Below, one piece after another: positions 56,044-64,000 of a stretch of 64,000 bases of DNA (position 1 is its first letter; each line of letters opens with the position of its first letter). The stretch comes from Lachnoclostridium phytofermentans. Lineage in GTDB: Bacteria > Bacillota > Clostridia > Lachnospirales > Lachnospiraceae. The notes under the pieces were generated by a model. The model did no database searches. It was given only the letters and a program-made list of their open reading frames with translations, and had not been told where the DNA came from. The translations under genes and the position numbers were made by a program. The stretch covers positions 970,501-1,034,500 of the forward strand of contig NZ_JPOF01000003.1 of NCBI RefSeq assembly GCF_000733755.1, in the 5' to 3' direction.

Positions 56044-56888
56044 CTTAATTGCCCTCCTGTTAATACAGCAAAAACTTCTGCTAAGGAATTTTCACTTCGA
56101 TTCATGCTAATCAATTTCCCCTGGATATTTAATTGGGTAATTAGTTCTTCCGTTTCCGGTATTCCAATCTCTAAGCACTTAGCAATCACATTTCCTTCCT
56201 CCATATACTCGACTCTTATCTCTTTTTTTAGGTACATGTCTTTTAATTCCATAGGCTTACCGATTGCTATCATCTCTCCATTGTTCATGATACCCACACG
56301 ATGGCTTAACTCATCCGCTTCATGCATATCATGAGTGGTTATGATGATGGTAGTACCTCCTTCATTTAATTGTTTGATATAATTTCTAATCAGCGCTGCG
56401 GTGTTAGGATCAAGCCCACTAGTCGGTTCGTCTAAAATAAGTACCTTCGGTTTATGAAGTAATGCTCTTGCAATTAAAACTCTTTGCTTCCATCCCTTAG
56501 AGAGTTTTTCAACTTTTACTTTTTGTTTGTCAAGTAATTGCAGGTCTTCCATCACCTCGTATACACGGGAACGATGTAAATGATATAGTTCAGCAAAAAT
56601 CTTTAGATTCTTCTTGATCGAAGCTTTCATATAAAGATTGGGTAGTTCAAAGACTACTCCGATATCCTGATATATCTTCTTTTTGTCGGTTAATACGTTA
56701 TTTTCTCCAATCCATATTTCCCCTGAAGTGGGTTGTAATAATCCAACGACCATCTTTATTGTAGTTGTTTTTCCGGCCCCATTCGGTCCTAAAAAACCAA
56801 ATATTTCACCCGTATTGATTGAAAATGTGATATCATTCACAACATTCCTATTACCATATGTTTTAATAACATTTTTAAGCTGAATCAC
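56040..56888 (-). CDS. ABC-2 exporter ATPase (cluster gene)
   Basis: A 282-residue ATPase: Walker A GPNGAGKTT, signature LSKGWKQR, Walker B LILDEPTSGLD, and a C-terminal extension typical of DrrA/CcmA-type ATPases. The start is a GTG preceded by AGGAGG. It pairs with the permease gene next to it. The unusual signature (LSKG rather than LSGG) is common in this subfamily. Confidence 0.95.
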   Translation of the reverse strand: MIQLKNVIKTYGNRNVVNDITFSINTGEIFGFLGPNGAGKTTTIKMVVGLLQPTSGEIWIGENNVLTDKKKIYQDIGVVFELPNLYMKASIKKNLKIFAELYHLHRSRVYEVMEDLQLLDKQKVKVEKLSKGWKQRVLIARALLHKPKVLILDEPTSGLDPNTAALIRNYIKQLNEGGTTIIITTHDMHEADELSHRVGIMNNGEMIAIGKPMELKDMYLKKEIRVEYMEEGNVIAKCLEIGIPETEELITQLNIQGKLISMNRSENSLAEVFAVLTGGQLS

Positions 56889-56899
56889 TATTATGCCTC

Positions 56900-57787
56900 C
56901 TATGCCATTTCCTGATCTGCTATCTCTTTCACATTATGATATTGCTTACATCTACTACAAAACTTACCTTCTCGAAATCCTTCGTAGGAAGCTTTATTCC
57001 AAATATTCATAAAACTGTTATGATATAGGTTTCCCACCAAAGGACGACCGCAAAAATAATCACAACAAGGGTAGAGATTTCCGTTCTTCGATACCACTGC
57101 AATTGGTGCATTGTCACAACAGCATTTTACTTCAAACGGATCTTCATAGATTACACTGAGCTCTTTCATATTATCCCGTATCTTATATAGCGCATCGTGT
57201 ATCTCCTTACTATGATCACTAACCCATCTTTCCTTTCCTAAAGGTAGCCCAAGCTTAAAACACTTTACACCGTATTTAACAATCATATCTTGTATTCCAC
57301 TAAGCTCCTTATAGGTATCCTCAGTAATCGTAGTATTGAATGCGCAATTTACGCCGTATTTAAAGCCTTCCTCCAAGTTCTTTAATAACACATCAAACTT
57401 ATACCTGCTACAAACCCTCTTCATACTATCTTCCGTAGCACCATCCACTGAAAATGTTATCGCATCAATATTGTCATAACGGACAAGACGCTCATAGTCG
57501 ATGGGTACAGATCCATTGGTAACAATCACAATCTTTTTATCCTTAAAAATTTCTAATATCTCATAGAAGTTCTTATGTATGAGTGCTTCCCCTAAACCGC
57601 AAAATGCAATATACTCAAAAGCTTCAAGTGCCGGCCTTAGTTCTCTTATCTTATCAATTTCCAAATCTTTTGGCTCTTTCACCAATTGACGGGCGGTACA
57701 ATAGCTGCATGCTAAATTGCATCTAGTAGTAATTTCAAACAGTACCATACGTGGCTGATTTTTATAAAACCCTTTTTCTACTTCCAA
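56900..57787 (-). CDS. Radical SAM/SPASM protein (cluster gene)
   Basis: A 295-residue radical SAM enzyme. Cys23-Cys27-Cys30 in TRCNLACSYCTA bind the catalytic cluster. The C-terminal part has CCCDNA, YPCCDYFCG and FCSRCKQY with a following GNLYHNSFMNIW, the SPASM pattern for one or two auxiliary clusters. SPASM proteins are best known for RiPP maturation and enzyme activation. The start is a TTG after GAGGGAG. It sits between the ABC ATPase gene and an orphan gene. Confidence 0.93.
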   Translation of the reverse strand: MEVEKGFYKNQPRMVLFEITTRCNLACSYCTARQLVKEPKDLEIDKIRELRPALEAFEYIAFCGLGEALIHKNFYEILEIFKDKKIVIVTNGSVPIDYERLVRYDNIDAITFSVDGATEDSMKRVCSRYKFDVLLKNLEEGFKYGVNCAFNTTITEDTYKELSGIQDMIVKYGVKCFKLGLPLGKERWVSDHSKEIHDALYKIRDNMKELSVIYEDPFEVKCCCDNAPIAVVSKNGNLYPCCDYFCGRPLVGNLYHNSFMNIWNKASYEGFREGKFCSRCKQYHNVKEIADQEMA

Positions 57788-57851
57788 TAATATCTCCCTC
57801 TCATTTTAGTTACATCAATATAGCTGCTTCACAAACTGCATCCACTCATTC

Positions 57852-58763
57852 TCATTCTTTTTCCACTGCTTCACAAATCACTTTCCTTCTTATATTAATT
57901 GCAGTCTTATTGTTTCCTTCCTGCAATGCAATGTAACTCTCAAGCATGGTGCCTCTTTCTAAATCACCAGTATTTAGATTTATTGAAAGTTGTCCCTGAT
58001 AATAGGAGGTGCCATTCCTTTGAATATTTTGATTTTGCCTATCTTGCATTTTTACTTTGGAATAATCACAATAATAATCAAAGATTGCACATAGTTTCTC
58101 TTTTACCATTCCATAGCCTGTTAATTTTATTTTAAATTTATTATTTTTAAAAGAAGATTGGTTTGAGAACATTCCAAAAGATATATCTGAAGCCTCCATA
58201 TGCTCGGCTTCCGGTGGTTTTATAGTAATTGTTTTATCCATTATCCACCCATGTTGGTCTGTTGAAAAAGTATAAATATAGGACAGATAAATCTCAAAAG
58301 CCAAGATATCAAAGGTCTGCATAATCACTAAATAGCTTGATGGGAGCTTTGGCAATGAGCTATACTCTTGTGCAATCGATTCAAAGCAATTCTTACTATC
58401 CTCTCTTGACACGATATCCTCTTTGCTTAGTGCCACCAGTTTATCATTGGATAATATAACATGTGATTGAAATTTCTTATCCTTGATAAACGTCCAGTCT
58501 GTTAAGGTGGTTTCCTTCTTCGGTACCCTTGTTTCAAATAATATTTCATTCCATCGATAGTTCGTAAACATGATAGCATCCCCATAAACATCCTCTATCT
58601 CACGTGAATATTCAGAATGAAGTCTCTGCTGTTTATAGACACGCCCCATTGGATTTAGATAAAAATTATCCATTTTGATTAAAAATGTTTTCTGTTGCTT
58701 TCTCGTAAACTTCGGAACAGCTATAAACGGTTCTTCCATTAATTTTACATAATCATATGGCAT
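57852..58763 (-). CDS. Orphan protein of unknown function (cluster gene)
   Basis: A 303-residue soluble protein with no signal peptide, membrane segment, or motif I can name. The middle (about 150-175) has YLVIMQTFDILAFEIYLSYIY, and the region from 215 is rich in Asn/Gln/Ser. GGGAGG precedes the ATG. It lies between a glycosyltransferase gene and a radical SAM gene, within the run, so it belongs to the cluster. It could be an enzyme of a new family or a substrate-binding or structural protein. Confidence 0.7.
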   Translation of the reverse strand: MPYDYVKLMEEPFIAVPKFTRKQQKTFLIKMDNFYLNPMGRVYKQQRLHSEYSREIEDVYGDAIMFTNYRWNEILFETRVPKKETTLTDWTFIKDKKFQSHVILSNDKLVALSKEDIVSREDSKNCFESIAQEYSSLPKLPSSYLVIMQTFDILAFEIYLSYIYTFSTDQHGWIMDKTITIKPPEAEHMEASDISFGMFSNQSSFKNNKFKIKLTGYGMVKEKLCAIFDYYCDYSKVKMQDRQNQNIQRNGTSYYQGQLSINLNTGDLERGTMLESYIALQEGNNKTAINIRRKVICEAVEKE

Positions 58764-58812
58764 TGAATCCTCCCTGTTGCTATCAACGTTTTAAAGCCAT
58801 CATAATCGGCTA

Positions 58813-60066
58813 TCACTCCACTAAAGATTCGATTACATTCTTAGGAGAAGGTAATCGAATCACCTTATCAACATAAATACTCTGCTTTTGCTTCAAAGCT
58901 GAACACAAATTCTCATCATACAAATAGGACCTTAACAGATTAACTGTCTTAGCATTTTGAAAAAGAATGCTTTGGAGAAAGGTGTCCGTATACTCATTGT
59001 TATGAAACAATGGCTTTAAAAAGCTATACCAGCCAAAAGGAAAGAGCCGAAACGGATAAGCAATTTTTACATCTCTTGCCATCTCTTGGTACCAATCAGG
59101 CATTCGTCTAAGCTGTTCTTTTAAATTATTATAGTTTACCAGCTTGTCATTTTGGAGAACAATCGCAGGAACTGTGGCGTAGATTGCCTTCGCCAAGGTG
59201 GATGATATAATATTTGTTGTTAGAAATAGGTCCGAACCTGCTAAAAAAGTATCAAAAATTTCAGGTCTTATGAATGGATAATGAAAATAAGATATATTTT
59301 CATACGGAATCAAGCTCTTATAACTCTGAGGTCCTACATGGATAATCGTTAGTTTTTCATTTAACTGACTGATATAATGAGTCAAGATTCGGGGTACCCA
59401 ATCCATTAAATTAGTTAATGCTGGTAATCTATTCACGTTCAGACTTTCCCAGTTTGAGCTTGTGATAAATATGACCTTTTCTTGATTTGGATTAAATGTT
59501 CGCTTAAACTCAAGTTTTTGATCCATGGTAAGCTCCAATTTTTCTCCGAACAAATAGGTAAGCTTCACATTACTTTCGGTTTTTTGGATTTTATTAATCG
59601 GGCAATAACGAATCACAAAATCACACTGATTGATATAATCTGGAATTGTAGCCTTATACCCCCCGTAATAATCCTGAACAAAATCAGTTGAAGAAAATTC
59701 GTAACTGTCAAAACTTCCTATCGGTACCCCATACTCCTTAAAAATCTCTAGGTTTAGTCCAGTCCAGGTATGAGAATACCACAATGTATACACATCGGAA
59801 GCTATCACATAATCCGGTCTAAACTGCTTCATTACGTCGTCTGTAATTTTTTTGTTTCTATTCTTATCCTCAAGATTAGATATAGAATCCGACTGTTCCA
59901 ACACGACATATCTGATTTTGCTTTCTTTTAGATAGCTCGTACCTTTCGTCGAAGTCAGAAAACATACATCGAACTCTTCTTTTGGTAATCCCTTGCAAAA
60001 TTCAAAGGCAATGGTAAACTCTCCTGCGGAAAGATGTCCTAACGTAACAAATAATATCTTAATCAT
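58813..60066 (-). CDS. GT-B-like glycosyltransferase (cluster gene)
   Basis: A 417-residue protein with an N-terminal ILFVTLGHLSAGEFTIAFEF typical of GT-B transferases, and a C-terminal half (HYPFIRPEIFDTFLAGSDLF, TTNIISSTLAKAIYATVPAI) where MurG/UGT-like transferases bind the nucleotide sugar. The segment YPFRLFPFGWYSFLKPLF matches YPYRMFPVGWYKFLAPVL of the other transferase in this cluster, so they are paralogues. The ATG at 60066 is chosen after AGGATGCGT. The acceptor is unknown. The family is not one I can name exactly. Confidence 0.75.
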   Translation of the reverse strand: MIKILFVTLGHLSAGEFTIAFEFCKGLPKEEFDVCFLTSTKGTSYLKESKIRYVVLEQSDSISNLEDKNRNKKITDDVMKQFRPDYVIASDVYTLWYSHTWTGLNLEIFKEYGVPIGSFDSYEFSSTDFVQDYYGGYKATIPDYINQCDFVIRYCPINKIQKTESNVKLTYLFGEKLELTMDQKLEFKRTFNPNQEKVIFITSSNWESLNVNRLPALTNLMDWVPRILTHYISQLNEKLTIIHVGPQSYKSLIPYENISYFHYPFIRPEIFDTFLAGSDLFLTTNIISSTLAKAIYATVPAIVLQNDKLVNYNNLKEQLRRMPDWYQEMARDVKIAYPFRLFPFGWYSFLKPLFHNNEYTDTFLQSILFQNAKTVNLLRSYLYDENLCSALKQKQSIYVDKVIRLPSPKNVIESLVE

Positions 60067-60088
60067 ACGCATCCTATTCTTTATTTTA

Positions 60089-60715
60089 TTAAAAATATTG
60101 ATTACTTAATGCCTTCACCTTCAGCGCTGCCAACTCTTCGTTGGATCTTGAGAGACGATTCGAGAAATCCTTCAGAGGCTTTCTGAAATAATCATTCAGG
60201 CACCGAAAGCGATCTACCTCTTGAATATTAATTTTTTCTGCGTCTTCTATCAGCCTTAACGCATGGGTTGAATCATTTCTAGAAAATTTGTAATCCGCAT
60301 ACATTATGTAAGGAACCAGAAAATAGGCATGTGTTTTCGGCGCTGCATTTTGGATACCTAGCATTGTCTCTACTGTTTTCGTAAAAACAGCATCATCCTG
60401 CATAATCTCTGGTAGCGCCAGTAATAAGATCCCTTTAAACATAAGAACCAACCAATAATCTGCTTCCACCCTTAATACATCATCATAAGCAGTAAGAATC
60501 TGTTTTATCTTTTCTATACTTATGTTAGAATCCACAATTTTAGATGCCAACAAGAAATTATAGAAACCAAAAGAAAATGCTGCCTCAACATTATCCAGAT
60601 TGTTTTTATAATACCCATTTAACTGCTCCCAAACCTTTTCTTTATTAAGTGGCATATTCACCATTAAATTGATTGATTTTACTAACTCTTCATCCTTTTG
60701 AGTTATGTACCTCAT
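60089..60715 (-). CDS. Helical protein, paralogue of 53832-54521 (cluster gene)
   Basis: A 208-residue all-helical, soluble protein. The N-terminus MRYITQKDEELVKSINLMV and the later YWLVLMFKGILLLALPEIM match its paralogue closely in pattern. GGTGAG precedes the ATG. It is next to the gene for the 104-residue acidic protein, so it may bind or present that protein. Family unknown. Confidence 0.7.
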   Translation of the reverse strand: MRYITQKDEELVKSINLMVNMPLNKEKVWEQLNGYYKNNLDNVEAAFSFGFYNFLLASKIVDSNISIEKIKQILTAYDDVLRVEADYWLVLMFKGILLLALPEIMQDDAVFTKTVETMLGIQNAAPKTHAYFLVPYIMYADYKFSRNDSTHALRLIEDAEKINIQEVDRFRCLNDYFRKPLKDFSNRLSRSNEELAALKVKALSNQYF

Positions 60716-60726
60716 TCTCTCACCTA

Positions 60727-61041
60727 TTATTCATCAAACATGTCATCATCATTAAACGTCTCGTATTCATCTAAATCAGCAGCTTCATCCGGTGTATATA
60801 CAGCAGTATCTGCAGAAAAATACTCTTCAATATTATCCGGTGTTAAATTCTCTATATCCTCTGGGCTTAAGGACTTAATCAATATCTTCTGTACCTCACT
60901 TAAATCATAGCCTTCTAATGCTTTATCTACATCCTCGATTAATTCTTCTTTAAAATCAGGATCTGATAAAATACGCAGTACCACCATTTTGATTCCCGAA
61001 TTGTCTTCTTGCATTTCATTCTTGTTATTTTCGTCTGACAT
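60727..61041 (-). CDS. 104-residue acidic protein, candidate RiPP precursor
   Basis: A small, very acidic protein after a good ribosome site (AAGGAGA, eight bases before ATG). Residues about 20-65 read VLRILSDPDFKEELIEDV, DKALEGYDLSE and KSLSPEDIENL. The pattern DPxFxxxLxxDxxxALxxYDLSxxE is that of LigA-like leaders of NHLP-type RiPPs (Os1348/Franean1_4349 families, from memory). The last 35 residues, with Tyr, Thr, Phe and many Asp/Glu but no Cys, would be the core. It lies directly downstream of the B12 radical SAM gene. A regulatory or carrier protein is the alternative. Confidence 0.6.
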   Translation of the reverse strand: MSDENNKNEMQEDNSGIKMVVLRILSDPDFKEELIEDVDKALEGYDLSEVQKILIKSLSPEDIENLTPDNIEEYFSADTAVYTPDEAADLDEYETFNDDDMFDE

Positions 61042-61111
61042 AATATAATCTCTCCTTAAAATTATTTTATAAAATGGCTTGTTTTATCAAACCCCTTTAT
61101 CTAAAAATTCA

Positions 61112-62773
61112 TTAACACTTTCTTTCTATAATTCGATGAACATACTCCACTTCATCAAACTCTTTATTTTGTAATCCATTGATATACCTTAGATAAACTT
61201 TGTTTTTTTCTGAAATTTCTCTGTAGCTTCTTCCGTTTACTTCGTTATATTTATAGAGTTTAAAATTAGCTGCATGACTTAGTTTTGTATCCCTTAGTCC
61301 CTTCTGGCTAGTCTTTAGAATCTTTTCGTAGGTAATAATATTACGAATAAGCTTGATTCCATACTGATCTGGATAGCGTCCAATTTTACTGTTTGGTACT
61401 ACAAAAAACTCGTTAATTGCTAAATAATTAATTTTCTTTTTATTTTTCGTTATATATTCGATGGTTGCATTAAAATCGTCGTCATTTTCTTGAGGTAGTC
61501 CGATTATCACCTCTAGATCAACAAAAATTCCTAATTCATAACACCACTCCATCACTTGCTCTGCATGGTTTAGATCGATATTCTTTTCCACTAAATCTAT
61601 CAGCTTTAGACTTGCTGTTTCAAATCCAAAGACAAGCTTCCGGCATCCTGCCCTCTTCATTAAGCTAAGTCTTTCATAGGTCATGTTATTAAACCTTGCA
61701 CAATCAGACCATTTCAAATCAGCCTTGCAAGCTATTAGTTGTTTACATAACTCATCAAGGAATTTTGGGGATGCATTCACGGCATTGTTTAGAAAATAAA
61801 AATAGTTAGTATGATATTTATTCGAAAGATAAATAAGGTCTTCTACAACCTTATCCACTTCTCCCATAATTACTCTTTTCCTTTTTTCGTCACTTTCCGA
61901 ACAAAAAGCACAAGCATATGGGCAATTATAGTTAAATATGTAAGGTAGAACCAGAGTTTTTAGATAGCCTTCCTTATTTTGCTTCTTTCTAACATCATTT
62001 ACATACTTGGTAAGATAATAGGGCCATTTGAATATATGGATTTCATTTTCAACTTCTTCTTTTCCATTCGTTACTTCTTTAACCTTCACATAATATGGCT
62101 CCATTTTTAAATTCAACCAGTCTGGACGTACAATGCACGGATCTTGTTCCGGATTTTCTATAATTTCATCTCCATGTAAGTAAACCATTCCATCTAGCTC
62201 CTTCACATCTTTATCACTTCTACCATTTAAGATATCAAGGAATTCTGCCCAAACAATTGCACCAGGACCTTTCATAATGTAGTGGAAGTTTTTAAGCACC
62301 TCCTCAATCAGCTCCTTATATATATCTTTAAAACTGGTTAGATAGGTTATGTTGTTGCCTCCAATTACAACTGGAACCTTATATTTTCTCTCTATATATT
62401 TTGCTAAAAGAAAAGCACTATGAAGCTGAAAGAGAGAAAAGTCTGCTCCACAAGAGATACCGACAATCTGACGATCTTCAAGTGGAATATCTCGTAAAAG
62501 ATATTCCATAAATCTCTCAACCTCAGAATGTATCTCTCCAGCGATATAGCTTAATACCATATCTTTGTTGTAGATAAAATGATAATCCTCTATATCATCG
62601 CTATAAGAGTCTATGCCAACTGTATTTAAATCATAAAGCATTACAGCATATCCCTTCTGGTTCAGATATCCTCCTAAGGTACCTATACTTAATGGTGGAA
62701 GGTAAGAATAGCTTTCCGGTTTCATTGCCTTTTCGCTTGGTACTAATAAAAATGTTATTCTCTCAATCAACAA
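61112..62773 (-). CDS. B12-binding-domain radical SAM protein (cluster gene)
   Basis: A 553-residue enzyme with an N-terminal cobalamin-binding-like Rossmann domain (about 1-180) and a radical SAM domain with Cys284-Cys288-Cys291 in NCPYACAFCSE. The usual B12 ligand motif DxHxxG is not visible, so cobalamin, if bound, may be held base-off without a protein ligand. Members of this class methylate unreactive carbons or phosphorus, or remodel rings. The start is one of two adjacent TTG codons after GGAGG. The gene is directly upstream of the candidate precursor gene. Confidence 0.92.
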   Translation of the reverse strand: MLIERITFLLVPSEKAMKPESYSYLPPLSIGTLGGYLNQKGYAVMLYDLNTVGIDSYSDDIEDYHFIYNKDMVLSYIAGEIHSEVERFMEYLLRDIPLEDRQIVGISCGADFSLFQLHSAFLLAKYIERKYKVPVVIGGNNITYLTSFKDIYKELIEEVLKNFHYIMKGPGAIVWAEFLDILNGRSDKDVKELDGMVYLHGDEIIENPEQDPCIVRPDWLNLKMEPYYVKVKEVTNGKEEVENEIHIFKWPYYLTKYVNDVRKKQNKEGYLKTLVLPYIFNYNCPYACAFCSESDEKRKRVIMGEVDKVVEDLIYLSNKYHTNYFYFLNNAVNASPKFLDELCKQLIACKADLKWSDCARFNNMTYERLSLMKRAGCRKLVFGFETASLKLIDLVEKNIDLNHAEQVMEWCYELGIFVDLEVIIGLPQENDDDFNATIEYITKNKKKINYLAINEFFVVPNSKIGRYPDQYGIKLIRNIITYEKILKTSQKGLRDTKLSHAANFKLYKYNEVNGRSYREISEKNKVYLRYINGLQNKEFDEVEYVHRIIERKC

Positions 62774-62814
62774 TAAGCCTCCTTCTGCAACTAAGGTTCC
62801 ATTTAAAGATTTCC

Positions 62815-64000
62815 TTAGCCTTTTATTTTCTCAATGATTTGTGCAACGCTTGGGAGTTCATTCAGTGTTTGTTTATATTGCCGCAAGCTCTGCTGCAAAC
62901 GCTCCTTCCTTTCATCTTCTAATAATTCATTTATTCTTTTCAGAGAATTCGTAACATCAAACTGCTCTAATAACAATAAGGTTTTTCCATATGGATTGTT
63001 TTTTAAAACCGGTGCTAGAAATTTATACCAGCCAACCGGAAACATCCGATAAGGATAGCATCTCTCTAATTTCTCAAGTATAGCGTCCACCAAAGCAATT
63101 GGTTTAAATGGTAATTGATCTTTCCTTAATAGTTTAGTCTTAGAAAAGAATAAGGAATTACTAAAATTAACGGAAGGAATTCCTGATAACACTGCTCTTG
63201 CGAGTGAGGTAGAGGTTATATTTCTAGAGATGAAAAGATCGGTTGCCAGTAAGAACTGTTCAAACTCCTTTGGAGGAAGTTGCTCCTTATATAAGATATG
63301 GTCATTTTCACACTCTGAAAAGTATCCTTTGGCACCAATGCACAATACAGTATGTTCCTTAGCCAAGCATTTAATTAGATAATAAAAGACCTCATTACTT
63401 GCTTTCACAAATGCTTCTACATCTGGATATTGCTTATAAGACTCTTGCCATGGTGCATGTGTAAACAAAATGAGTTTCTTATCTGTAGGTAAACCAATTT
63501 TTATCTTCCACTCTTTTGTTGCATCCGCTCGGTATGGCAGGTTCTGAGTAAAAAGGGAATAATGATAGGTATTCTCACGTTCTCCGGAATGTGGGTTAAC
63601 AATAGGGCAAGGGCATAAACGAAATCCATACCTGCGTACATCAATCTCTCCAAATTTATCAGCGCGAAATCCATAGGTATCCATTTGATTGCCAGTGATA
63701 ACCCAATCAAAGTTATCAAAAGTCCCTAGTTTTCCCGAAAAGATTCTTAAATCATCAGGAGTCAGTCCATAATGACTTTCACAGAAATTATAATTTAAAA
63801 AATCAGCCAACAAAATAATCTCTGGTTTAAGCCTTAACTCTATATCAGTTAATAGAATGCGATTAACCTGTCCACTCTTAGGTAGGAGTGTAGTGTATGG
63901 AAATCCATATTTTTCGATAGTTTTATCATGTGACGGCGGGATAATAAAATATGGTTTATGTCCAGCCTCTCTAACCCGTAATGCAAACTCACATGCAATA
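62815..64000 (-). CDS. GT-B-like glycosyltransferase, 5' end outside the window (cluster gene)
   Basis: The frame stays open to the end of the window: translation continues upstream of the first TTG at 63813 through ...ACEFALRVREAGHKPYFIIP..., so the gene starts beyond 64000. At least 395 residues are encoded. The start of the visible part matches the N-terminal half of the paralogue at 58813-60066, and YPYRMFPVGWYKFLAPVL near the C-terminus matches that protein's corresponding segment. It is probably a glycosyltransferase of the same unnamed family. The cluster therefore continues upstream. Confidence 0.75.
   Translation of the reverse strand, partial: IACEFALRVREAGHKPYFIIPPSHDKTIEKYGFPYTTLLPKSGQVNRILLTDIELRLKPEIILLADFLNYNFCESHYGLTPDDLRIFSGKLGTFDNFDWVITGNQMDTYGFRADKFGEIDVRRYGFRLCPCPIVNPHSGERENTYHYSLFTQNLPYRADATKEWKIKIGLPTDKKLILFTHAPWQESYKQYPDVEAFVKASNEVFYYLIKCLAKEHTVLCIGAKGYFSECENDHILYKEQLPPKEFEQFLLATDLFISRNITSTSLARAVLSGIPSVNFSNSLFFSKTKLLRKDQLPFKPIALVDAILEKLERCYPYRMFPVGWYKFLAPVLKNNPYGKTLLLLEQFDVTNSLKRINELLEDERKERLQQSLRQYKQTLNELPSVAQIIEKIKG

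Noticed and set aside
1-64000. CRISPR array, rRNA operon or complete insertion sequence
   Set aside because: No direct repeats with unique spacers, no rRNA sequence and no intact DDE transposase were seen.

Overview
The window looks like chromosome of a spore-forming, plant-polysaccharide-degrading, motile member of the Lachnospiraceae (Lachnoclostridium/Clostridium phytofermentans type). The grounds are low GC content, strong Gram-positive ribosome binding sites (GGAGG) with frequent GTG and TTG starts, a spore photoproduct lyase, chemoreceptors, a GH53 galactanase and a carbohydrate ABC importer. The species is an inference from gene content. Most genes lie on the minus strand.

Region 1 (1-15.8 kb) is a galactan utilisation locus: a LacI-type regulator, a GH42 beta-galactosidase on the plus strand, a secreted GH53 endo-galactanase with a C-terminal ricin-type lectin module, an ABC importer (binding protein plus two permeases), an unrecognised 610-residue protein and a small zinc-ribbon protein. 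Two closely similar chemoreceptors flank it. Three copies of one palindrome (core GCAAtCGgTTGC) sit at the GH42 promoter and upstream of the binding-protein gene and look like the LacI operators. The importer has no ATPase of its own; the MsmX/UgpC-type ATPase at 40.2-41.3 kb is a plausible partner.

Region 2 (16-21.4 kb) has an acidic membrane-anchored small protein, an ECF sigma factor with a membrane protein that is probably its anti-sigma factor, a DHHW/SGNH-like exported protein and peptide chain release factor 3.

Region 3 (21.7-26.0 kb) is a decayed integrative element between prfC and lysC. It holds a tRNA-Leu(UAG)-like remnant, an apparently intact tyrosine recombinase, a GNAT acetyltransferase, a second recombinase broken by a frameshift, and a rolling-circle-type Rep gene with an internal deletion.

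Region 4 (26-50 kb) is mainly core genome: hom, an ApgM-family gene and lysC with an ACT-domain regulator upstream (aspartate-family amino acids); a nucleoside-phosphorylase-like gene overlapping the spore photoproduct lyase gene; ftsE, ftsX, an M23 peptidase and an S41 protease (envelope growth and division); a PucR/CdaR-like regulator; the sugar ABC ATPase; a YitT protein; two SDR enzymes; a YgiQ radical SAM protein; an AAC(3)-family acetyltransferase; and a TetR regulator coupled to a cation/proton antiporter.

Region 5 (50.4 kb to the end of the window) is the most interesting part. It is a co-directional cluster of at least 14 genes ending in a clear terminator at 50.41 kb and running off the window at 64 kb. 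It encodes four radical SAM proteins (one B12-domain type, one SPASM-like, two more with C-terminal Cys motifs), a class III aminotransferase, a sugar-nucleotidyltransferase-like protein, two paralogous GT-B-like glycosyltransferases, two paralogous helical proteins, an ABC-2 exporter pair, an orphan protein, and a 104-residue acidic protein whose first half resembles NHLP/LigA-like RiPP leader sequences. I read this as a candidate undescribed natural-product (possibly glycosylated RiPP) or surface-modification system. The product cannot be deduced from sequence alone.
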